From: Candidatus Gastranaerophilales bacterium
GTDB lineage: Bacteria > Cyanobacteriota > Vampirovibrionia > Gastranaerophilales > Gastranaerophilaceae
Assembly (NCBI GenBank): GCA_944326625.1
Contig: CALVER010000034.1
Coordinates: forward strand, 1-11,346
Direction of reading: 5' to 3'
DNA: 11,346 nt
In this document: one piece after another, positions 1-4,877 of the stretch
How the letters are laid out: each line of letters starts with the position of its first letter
Numbering within the stretch: the stretch's first letter is position 1
Made by a program: the position numbers and the translations under genes
The notes under the pieces: model-generated
What the model saw: only the letters and a program-made list of their open reading frames with translations
Database searches by the model: none
What the model was told of the DNA's origin: nothing

Positions 1-151
1 GTTTGAATTTTTTTGCCTGAGCGTCCAAAAGTTCTTTATTGTGTCCGCCTGCCAGTGCAATTATTTCAAATTTGTCCTGAAGTTTTTCAAGAACCTCCAG
101 CGCCTGCGTTCCTATGGAACCTGTTGAACCGATTATGCTTATTCTTTTCAT
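1..151 (-). CDS. dxr: 1-deoxy-D-xylulose 5-phosphate reductoisomerase, N-terminal fragment
   Basis: The minus strand from ATG at 151-149 reads into the window edge, giving 50 codons. The product begins MKRISIIGSTGSIGTQALEV, the NADPH-binding Rossmann start of Dxr/IspC, with the GSTGSIG loop near residues 8-14. After it comes a second strand, EIIALAGG. Dxr converts 1-deoxy-D-xylulose 5-phosphate to 2-C-methyl-D-erythritol 4-phosphate, the committed step of the MEP isoprenoid pathway, in the cytoplasm. The rest of the gene (family length about 380-400 residues) lies beyond position 1. No Shine-Dalgarno sequence is visible before this ATG. A TATAAT lies only seven bases upstream, so the transcript may be leaderless or nearly so. 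The family call is confident; start and expression mode are inferred. Confidence 0.9.
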   Translation of the reverse strand, partial: MKRISIIGSTGSIGTQALEVLEKLQDKFEIIALAGGHNKELLDAQAKKFK

Positions 152-157
152 ACATTT

Positions 158-163
158 ATTATA
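158..163 (-). promoter_or_regulatory. candidate -10 box for dxr
   Basis: TATAAT reads on the minus strand at 163-158, seven bases before the dxr ATG. No good -35 hexamer lies 16-18 bases upstream. If used, transcription would start at or very near the A of the ATG. Confidence 0.35.
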
Positions 164-197
164 ATACAAATATACTTCTACGGGATGACGAAAAATT

Positions 198-220
198 TCT
201 CCCTCGTCCAGAGAGGGAGA
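198..220. repeat. 8-bp hairpin in the dxr/pilin spacer
   Basis: TCTCCCTC (198-205) and GAGGGAGA (213-220) are perfect inverted arms around a 7-base loop. The preceding CGGGATGACG (181-190) resembles the GCGGGATGACG at 8420-8430. Both are probably pieces of dispersed intergenic repeats. No T tract follows on either strand, so an intrinsic terminator is unlikely. Confidence 0.5.
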
Positions 221-234
221 TTGGTAATGTTCAT

Positions 235-277
235 GTCATTACGAGGAGAATGCGAAGTATTCGACATAGTAATCGCA
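235..277 (+). repeat. dispersed repeat unit, copy 1 (GTCATTACGAG ... GTAATCGCA)
   Basis: The unit starts GTCATTACGAGGAG and ends TAGTAATCGCA. Between these conserved ends lies an imperfect hairpin with arms near GAATGC and GTATTC around GAA. The same ends recur at 318-354, 361-400 (inverted), 1529-1569 and 1592-1626 (inverted), with a degenerate copy at 1653-1686 (inverted). It is REP-like and non-coding here. Confidence 0.7.
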
Positions 278-293
278 CTGCCTGAGGCAGGAC
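278..293. repeat. 16-bp palindrome-containing repeat shared with 8675-8690
   Basis: CTGCCTGAGGCAGGAC lies directly after repeat copy 1 and contains the hairpin CTGCC-TGA-GGCAG. Its exact reverse complement occurs at 8675-8690, upstream of the wecA-like gene, more than 8 kb away. An exact 16-base match makes a dispersed element likely. Confidence 0.55.
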
Positions 294-311
294 AACACAT
301 TATGTATTAAT

Positions 312-406
312 ATTTATGTCATTACGAGCAAACGAAGTTTGCGTAGTAATCGCATTATAATGGGATTACTACGTCGGACATACGTCCTCCTCGTAATGAC
401 ATAAAT
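312..406. repeat. 95-bp palindromic element (two repeat units head to head)
   Basis: The outer arms ATTTATGTCATTACGAG (312-328) and CTCGTAATGACATAAAT (390-406) are perfect 17-base inverted repeats. The left half (318-354) is a unit with hairpin GCAAAC-GAA-GTTTGC. The right half (400-361, inverted) is a unit with GGAC/GTCC arms. The centre is the palindrome CATTATAATG (353-362). The element ends seven bases before the stop codon of the pilin gene. It is MITE-like in form but has no transposase and no obvious target-site duplication. It could serve as a 3' barrier for the pilin transcript, although no T tract supports intrinsic termination. Confidence 0.7.
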
Positions 407-412
407 GTAAAA

Positions 413-1858
413 TTAATCACCAAGGCAAACCGTCTGAACATCGTTATTTTTGCTGCGGGAGGCGTTGTTGCCATAGAGCGTATAGGTAGGGTAGAAGGCG
501 CGTGTACATATGCCACGCTGATCAGGTGAATCAAACTCACCAGCCCAAAGGCTGAAGGTAGTAGAGTTCTTTAAATTTAGAATAAAGCCGAGTTTTGCTA
601 CCTTGTCTGTATCACGAGTTAAGTCATAGTTGCCTGTTCGGGCACCTATGTCTGATGTGTTGTATACATAATTGGCGATATCAGCTAATTGTGCAAGGGT
701 TGGCATCTTGCTTACACCACCGCATGCTTTAACAGCACCTGCCCAATAATCGTCGTCATTGTAGCAGTATTTTATTCCAAGCTCGCCTTTTGCTACTTCT
801 TCCTGACACTCTGCTAATGTTAACGGAGTAGGTGTGAACGGAGCTGTATAGCAAGTACCATTAATTTCAAAAGCACAGTTACTACCGCCAAGACTTAATA
901 CATTAATAGAGCGCAAATCTTTTTGTTGGGTATTAGGCTTTTTAAACCCGTCAGTATCATAAAGTAAAGCTAAACAAGAAGTGCCTGTAAATTGATTAGA
1001 GAAGGGCTGTTCTTTACAATCAGGATTATACGCAATAATACCCGAAGTACCGTTACCAAATTGAACTCCGATAAGCTCGGTATCCCAATCATCCTGTCCA
1101 AAGTTTTTAGCATTTTTAACTTTAGTCATGTCAACTTCTTCGTCACCCCAGGTAACTTTATCTTCAAAACAAGACATTAAGTCATCATTTTTACAAACTT
1201 TAGTAATCTTGAAGTGTTTACCCAATTCCGCAACAAAGTCAGCGGTATTAGAATAACCGGCTAAAGTCTGTTGAGTGTTCATAGTTTTAAGAGCTTCTTC
1301 AAGTTTACGTTCAAAGACCTGAGCGGAAGTACTCCAAGCCTTGTTTTGGTAATTAGCAACCAGAGTCGGAATAGTCATGGCCGCCACTACACCGATTATC
1401 GCCAGGGTAATCAAAACCTCTGCCAAAGTGAAGGCACATCTACGAATGTTGTCACACATACCTACATGCGTAGCACCCTCTGCAAGCGTAAAGGCAGCAT
1501 TCTTTTTAAAGTCGTTAAGTTCTTTCCTGTCATTACGAGGAGGACGTAAGTCCGACGTAGTAATCGCATCATCGTTGAGATTTGCCGGTGTTGCGATTGC
1601 GACGTCGCTCCGCTCCTCGCAATGACAGGATAAATTACACGAATGTTGTCTTACGTGGTGTTGTGCCTTTGGCACCTCGCAATGACATGTTATTTTGTCG
1701 TCTTTAAACATACAATCTCCAAAACTATAATCATACATACCAGAATTATAGTTTTGGTTAATTAAAAAGTCAATAGAACCTTCGCCGGAGGTTAGGCGCG
1801 AAGTATCAAAATCCCCCCCCCTGGAAGAAAAGTAGTAATCATGCGTGTTTCCAGCCAT
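413..1858 (-). CDS. type IV pilin-like protein with repeat-derived N-terminus and lectin-like C-terminus
   Basis: ATG at 1858 has GGAGG eight bases upstream and gives 481 residues. An ATG at 1873 is in frame, but the SD lies inside that extension. Residues 1-49 are unrecognised. About 60-115 is translated dispersed repeat (CHCEERSDVAIA is typical). A first prepilin-like motif, AFTLAEG, follows at about 122-128. The real one, CAFTLAEVLITLAIIGVVAA at about 141-160, has Glu5 and the hydrophobic helix of class III signals. The rest is a secreted Cys-rich body ending CLGD, with a WAGAVKACGG segment and a SLWAGE segment that suggest a C-type-lectin-like fold. Prepilin leaders are normally under about 30 residues, so a leader of about 140 is abnormal. 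Other in-frame starts are ATG 1711 (SD GGAG, own promoter) and ATG 1459 (short leader MCDNIRRC, weak SD). Pilin identity is sure; start and partner machinery are not. Confidence 0.8.
   Translation of the reverse strand: MAGNTHDYYFSSRGGDFDTSRLTSGEGSIDFLINQNYNSGMYDYSFGDCMFKDDKITCHCEVPKAQHHVRQHSCNLSCHCEERSDVAIATPANLNDDAITTSDLRPPRNDRKELNDFKKNAAFTLAEGATHVGMCDNIRRCAFTLAEVLITLAIIGVVAAMTIPTLVANYQNKAWSTSAQVFERKLEEALKTMNTQQTLAGYSNTADFVAELGKHFKITKVCKNDDLMSCFEDKVTWGDEEVDMTKVKNAKNFGQDDWDTELIGVQFGNGTSGIIAYNPDCKEQPFSNQFTGTSCLALLYDTDGFKKPNTQQKDLRSINVLSLGGSNCAFEINGTCYTAPFTPTPLTLAECQEEVAKGELGIKYCYNDDDYWAGAVKACGGVSKMPTLAQLADIANYVYNTSDIGARTGNYDLTRDTDKVAKLGFILNLKNSTTFSLWAGEFDSPDQRGICTRAFYPTYTLYGNNASRSKNNDVQTVCLGD
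1525..1630. repeat. 106-bp inverted-repeat element inserted in the pilin reading frame
   Basis: TCCTGTCATTACGAGGAG (1525-1542) and CTCCTCGCAATGACAGGA (1613-1630) are inverted arms with one mismatch. They belong to two repeat units, 1529-1569 (forward) and 1592-1626 (inverted), around a short spacer. The unit at 1529-1569 nearly matches the inverted unit at 400-361. Read on the minus strand it is open and encodes about 35 residues of the pilin-like protein, including CHCEERSDVAIA and SDLRPPRND. In-frame palindromic insertions are known from Rickettsia palindromic elements; this is an analogue by form only. Confidence 0.7.
1653..1686 (-). repeat. degenerate repeat unit in the pilin 5' region
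   Basis: On the minus strand this begins GTCATTGCGAG and contains the hairpin GTGCC-AAA-GGCAC (arms 1675-1671 and 1667-1663). It lacks the usual GTAATCGCA end. It is translated in frame as CHCEVPKAQH within the pilin-like protein. Confidence 0.55.
1709..1720 (-). promoter_or_regulatory. internal Shine-Dalgarno and alternative ATG of the pilin gene
   Basis: GGAG (1720-1717) stands five bases before an in-frame ATG (1711-1709) that starts MFKDDK. This start lies about 27 bases after the predicted start point of the promoter at 1745-1773. It may be the ancestral pilin start before the repeats entered. Confidence 0.5.
1745..1773 (-). promoter_or_regulatory. near-consensus sigma-70 promoter inside the long pilin frame
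   Basis: TTGACT (1773-1768), 17 bases, then TATAAT (1750-1745) on the minus strand. Eleven of twelve hexamer bases fit consensus and the spacing is ideal. It would start transcription near 1738, past the G9 tract, and feed the ATG at 1711. Confidence 0.7.
1813..1821 (-). repeat. G9 homopolymer tract near the pilin 5' end
   Basis: Nine C on the plus strand (nine G in the message) lie about 12 codons after ATG 1858. With nine G the frame is open into the pilin. With eight it meets TAA about nine codons later, and with ten it meets TGA about two codons later. Such tracts are classic slipped-strand phase switches, but use as a switch is inferred. Confidence 0.6.
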
Positions 1859-1892
1859 TTTTATAACCTCCAAGTTTTGTATTACGTGCTTT

Positions 1893-1921
1893 ATTATATC
1901 ATTAGTTCAAAAATTTGGCAA
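1893..1921 (-). promoter_or_regulatory. upstream promoter of the pilin gene
   Basis: TTGCCA (1921-1916), 17 bases, then TATAAT (1898-1893) on the minus strand. The predicted start is near 1886, followed by GGAGG and ATG at 1858. The -35 box directly abuts the terminator of the hydrogenase operon, so the pilin has its own transcription start. Confidence 0.7.
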
Positions 1922-1922
1922 T

Positions 1923-1948
1923 AAATAAGAGCCTTGAAGCTCTTATTT
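1923..1948 (-). terminator. intrinsic terminator of the hydrogenase operon
   Basis: AAATAAGAGC (1923-1932) and GCTCTTATTT (1939-1948) form a perfect 10-bp stem with a 6-base loop. The TAA stop of the hydrogenase (1945-1943) lies inside the stem. On the minus strand the stem's 3' arm ends in TTATTTATT, a modest U-rich tail. The plus strand has a T5 run, but no plus-strand gene approaches it. Confidence 0.7.
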
Positions 1949-3424
1949 TTCTACGGTTTCATTTTCTTCGTTTATAAGGTGTTCGCTTTCGTTTACATAT
2001 CCTGTTAACTGTTTCAGCGCCTGCTTGTATGCGTTAACCGTACCGTTTCCGCCTAAGCATCCTCCGGGACATGCCATAACCTCAATGAGGTTACCGAGTT
2101 CGCACACACCGTTTTTCGCATATTTTTTCAAATCGCGTATGGATTGTTTGTCAAGCCCGTTTATAACAACCGGATATGTCGGCAAATGTTCTGGCAGCAT
2201 TGTTTGAACTGCTTTTGCAACTCCGCCTGTTACTGCGTAGTTTCTGGCTTCTGCGGATGCTTCTGTTTTGAATTTGGATTCACCGCATTCAGATACCTGT
2301 ATTCCCAATGCTACAAACCATGCGCCGAGTTCTTCGTAATTCAATACGTAATCGACATTTGGATTTTGCATTGCCTCTTTACGTTTTGCGTTACACGGGC
2401 TGAAAAATACCGTCACAGCATCAGGATGTTCTTTTTTAACAATTTCTGCCGTGTAGTAAAGCGGGGTTTTTGTGTCTGATCTGAAAGGTTTCATCTCAGG
2501 AATATGTTTTTCAACAAGTTCATTGTAACCCGCACAGCATGAAGTTGTCATAAATTCAGCGCCTGCTTCAAGTCTTTCTTCAAACTCTTTTGCCTCTGTT
2601 TTTGTCGTAACATCAGCACCCTGAGCTACTTCATATACATCCGCAAATCCTAATTCCATTATCGCTTCTTTTAATTGTGTCGGTGTACAAGGTAATTGCC
2701 CCATAATTGCAGGAGCCACCATTGCGATAACTTTTTTGCCGGATTTAATATTTTTCAATATATCAATAATCTGGCTTTTTTCATGTACTGCTCCAAACGG
2801 GCATGCTGCAACGCATTTGCCGCATGAAATACATTTCTCAAAGTCGATTTTAGCATGACCGTCTTCGCCTTTTGCAATTGCTCCTACAGGACATGCGTTT
2901 TCGCAGGGTACAATAATTTTGGTTATTGCATGGTATGGACAAACCTGAACGCACATTCCGCAGTTTTTGCATTTTTCCGGATCAATTACCGATTTGCCGT
3001 TTTGAATGCTTATTGCTCCGAATTTGCAGGTGTTTACGCAAGGTCTTGCAACACAGCCCTGACAAAGATCGGTTACGTAAATTCTTGACGGTACGCAGCC
3101 CTGACATGCCGTTGTAAGTACTGTCAGAGGATTTGTTTCAGGCTCTGTACGCTCTAAAGATTCTTTTGCAAGTGTTGATAATTCAACGCTGTCATCAGCT
3201 TCTTCAATTGCCATTCCAAGCCCTGCAACCGTTCTGTCGCGTAATATTGCGCGTTCTTTATGAATACAGCATCTGTATGGAACTTCACTCCCTTTCGGAC
3301 GCATTGCATAAGGGATTAAGCGCGTGTTTTCCGGAAAATTATCGCTTAAATATGCTTTTATTAATCTTACTAAAATTTCACGCTTCAGGTGTGAAGTTTG
3401 TTTCGGGGCACTATTCATACTCAT
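1943..3424 (-). CDS. [FeFe] hydrogenase, group B-like, monomeric catalytic type
   Basis: 493 residues. Residues about 107-210 hold repeated [4Fe-4S] ligand motifs: CQGC at 107-110, C121/C124/C129/C133, CKNCGMCVQVC at 152-162, CENACP near 174-179 and CISCGKCVAAC at 198-208. The H-cluster domain follows: L1 TSCCAGY (C296 the likely proton-relay position, C297 a cluster ligand), L2 SPCNAKR (C344) and L3 EVMACPGGCLGG (C452, C456). L1 lacks the Pro-x-Trp and L2 the MPC of classical group A enzymes; this pattern fits group B (as in clostridial HydIII). The enzyme interconverts protons and H2 using reduced ferredoxin. It is cytoplasmic, with no signal peptide. AAGGA stands nine bases before ATG 3424; a second ATG two codons later is possible. 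It is last in the operon, and its stop lies in the terminator stem. The maturases HydE, HydF and HydG must be encoded elsewhere. Confidence 0.93.
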   Translation of the reverse strand: MSMNSAPKQTSHLKREILVRLIKAYLSDNFPENTRLIPYAMRPKGSEVPYRCCIHKERAILRDRTVAGLGMAIEEADDSVELSTLAKESLERTEPETNPLTVLTTACQGCVPSRIYVTDLCQGCVARPCVNTCKFGAISIQNGKSVIDPEKCKNCGMCVQVCPYHAITKIIVPCENACPVGAIAKGEDGHAKIDFEKCISCGKCVAACPFGAVHEKSQIIDILKNIKSGKKVIAMVAPAIMGQLPCTPTQLKEAIMELGFADVYEVAQGADVTTKTEAKEFEERLEAGAEFMTTSCCAGYNELVEKHIPEMKPFRSDTKTPLYYTAEIVKKEHPDAVTVFFSPCNAKRKEAMQNPNVDYVLNYEELGAWFVALGIQVSECGESKFKTEASAEARNYAVTGGVAKAVQTMLPEHLPTYPVVINGLDKQSIRDLKKYAKNGVCELGNLIEVMACPGGCLGGNGTVNAYKQALKQLTGYVNESEHLINEENETVEK

Positions 3425-3439
3425 ATTTCTTTTTCCTTA

Positions 3440-3697
3440 CTAACTTAATTTTTTTTCAATCGCAGCTAAAACTTTTTCAACTGTTGCTTCTTTTATTACT
3501 TCATCATCAACTTTTACATACGGTGCTTTTGAGAATTCCCAGTCGATTGAGCATAAGCCAAGACACGGAACACCTGATACATCCACTCTGTCACCGTATT
3601 TTTTAGGAACAAGTTCAATTAATTCCTGTAAATTTGCTGAACCCATTACGAAACATGTTGTTCCTAAACACACCTTAACACTAATTTTTTTGTCCAT
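3440..3697 (-). CDS. thioredoxin-like [2Fe-2S] ferredoxin, NuoE/HydC-like
   Basis: 85 residues. The four cysteines C10, C15, C45 and C49 are spaced C-x4-C and C-x3-C, as in the thioredoxin-like [2Fe-2S] fold of NuoE C-termini and of small subunits of multimeric hydrogenases. It probably passes electrons to or from the hydrogenase whose gene begins 15 bases downstream. The length is that of a bare domain, without the helical NuoE N-terminus. GAGAGGA stands seven bases before the ATG. The gap to the phosphatase gene upstream is 16 bases, so it is co-transcribed. An A8 run near the 3' end (3456-3449) could be slippery but changes only the last residues. Confidence 0.85.
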   Translation of the reverse strand: MDKKISVKVCLGTTCFVMGSANLQELIELVPKKYGDRVDVSGVPCLGLCSIDWEFSKAPYVKVDDEVIKEATVEKVLAAIEKKLS

Positions 3698-3713
3698 ACT
3701 TCTATCCTCTCAT

Positions 3714-4877
3714 TTATATATACTGTATGCTTACTTTTTTAAAGTATTTGCTTTGTAGTACTTCTGCAATTTTTTTGATTATGTTTTTACGAATTTCTAT
3801 TTCAACCGGAAGTGCCGGATCATAATGCGCCTGGTTTAGTTTTGCACCAACCATAAAGTTTATGCAATCACTATCCAATAAAAAGTTTACCAGCTTTCCT
3901 GCTGCGTTGTCAATATCCGATGTACCGTTTTCAAGATATTCAAGAGTTTTTGTTAAGGTTAAAACGCCTTCGGTCACTAAATCCACACCGTCCATATAAG
4001 AACATGAAGGCAGTTTTCCTATACTTATTGTGGTATCCATTGTTATGGGTCTGTTTAGTTCTCTGGATATCAGGTTGGCTGTTGTACCGCCGCATATTGC
4101 TTTTTTGCCTTTGAAATTTGCAAACATTCTGGCATATTCAGCGTCTTTTGATTGATGGTACGGCGGGCCCGTAAATATTAACGACTCCCTCGGATCGCGA
4201 AAATATAAAACACATGCGGATATATCATCTTTCGGCCGTCTGTCGGTTTCAATATTTCGTGCCTGATTGACAATATAATGCGATAATTCCGAACTTGAAA
4301 TATCGGGATGTTCTTTTAGTTTGTCCTGCAAAAGTACAATCAGACCGTCGCGTCTCAAGCCAAGTTTTAATCTGCCTCCGCCCAGCCCCGATTGCGTTAC
4401 GCCGTCAGAACAAAAAATGAGTCTGTCGCCGAGTTTCAAATCTATTTTGTAAATTTTCATTTTGCGGTTTTTGAAGGTTTTTGACTGAATGATCTCAAAA
4501 TTTGGTTTCAAGACTTCGTTGTTTCTTATCCAGATAAATTCAGGGTTGCCTTCTTCGACTATTTTTGCGTGTCCGTCATCATTAACATCAATTGCCGAAA
4601 ATGTTGAATAGCTTATGTGGCGGACTTTGCAGACCGGAAGGGCGTTCATGACGATTTCTGCGGCTTTTCGGATTGAAATCTGTTGATTTTCTATGAATTG
4701 TAAAAGCATTGTTGCCGTCATACAAGACAGAATGTTTGCTTTAATCCCGCTGCCTAATCCGTCGGATAAAACAGCTATAAGGCGTGCTTCATCAGGGTAT
4801 CTTTTGGATACAAAATAGTCCCCGTAAGCATTCTGGTTATATTTTTTCATTTGACTACAATCAATGTCAATGAACAC
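3714..4877 (-). CDS. SpoIIE/PP2C-type protein phosphatase of the hydrogen-sensing operon
   Basis: 387 residues from GTG at 4877, with GGAGG six bases upstream; the start overlaps the preceding gene by 11 bases. Residues 1-227 are a PP2C/SpoIIE domain: LSDGLGSG at 37-44 (metal ligand D39), an EEGNPEF segment near 108-114, FCSDGVTQSG at 155-164 (D158) and KDDISACVLY at 216-225. These Asp residues hold the two metal ions of the family, so it should be active on Ser/Thr phosphates. Residues about 230-387 form a second domain with GPPY and ICGGTTANLI (261-270) that I cannot name. There are no membrane segments. Group C3-type sensory [FeFe] hydrogenases are known to neighbour such phosphatases, so it is likely the output of the sensor encoded just upstream. 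Its phosphoprotein substrate is not visible here. Confidence 0.85.
   Translation of the reverse strand: MFIDIDCSQMKKYNQNAYGDYFVSKRYPDEARLIAVLSDGLGSGIKANILSCMTATMLLQFIENQQISIRKAAEIVMNALPVCKVRHISYSTFSAIDVNDDGHAKIVEEGNPEFIWIRNNEVLKPNFEIIQSKTFKNRKMKIYKIDLKLGDRLIFCSDGVTQSGLGGGRLKLGLRRDGLIVLLQDKLKEHPDISSSELSHYIVNQARNIETDRRPKDDISACVLYFRDPRESLIFTGPPYHQSKDAEYARMFANFKGKKAICGGTTANLISRELNRPITMDTTISIGKLPSCSYMDGVDLVTEGVLTLTKTLEYLENGTSDIDNAAGKLVNFLLDSDCINFMVGAKLNQAHYDPALPVEIEIRKNIIKKIAEVLQSKYFKKVSIQYI

Noticed and set aside
13..285. Open frame of 90 codons on the plus strand
   Set aside because: It is antisense to dxr at its start and then runs through intergenic repeats, with no SD or family features.
235..406. 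CRISPR array
   Set aside because: The units differ in orientation and inner sequence, with no regular spacers and no cas genes.
413..1873. ATG 1873 as the pilin start
   Set aside because: The GGAGG that would serve translation lies inside this extension and properly fits ATG 1858.
3449..3456. A8 run at the ferredoxin 3' end as a phase switch
   Set aside because: It lies in the last few codons, so slippage would change only the tail.
3133..3606. 157-codon plus-strand frame rich in Leu and Phe
   Set aside because: It is the complement of the hydrogenase and ferredoxin genes. The hydrophobic look comes from antisense Lys/Glu codons.
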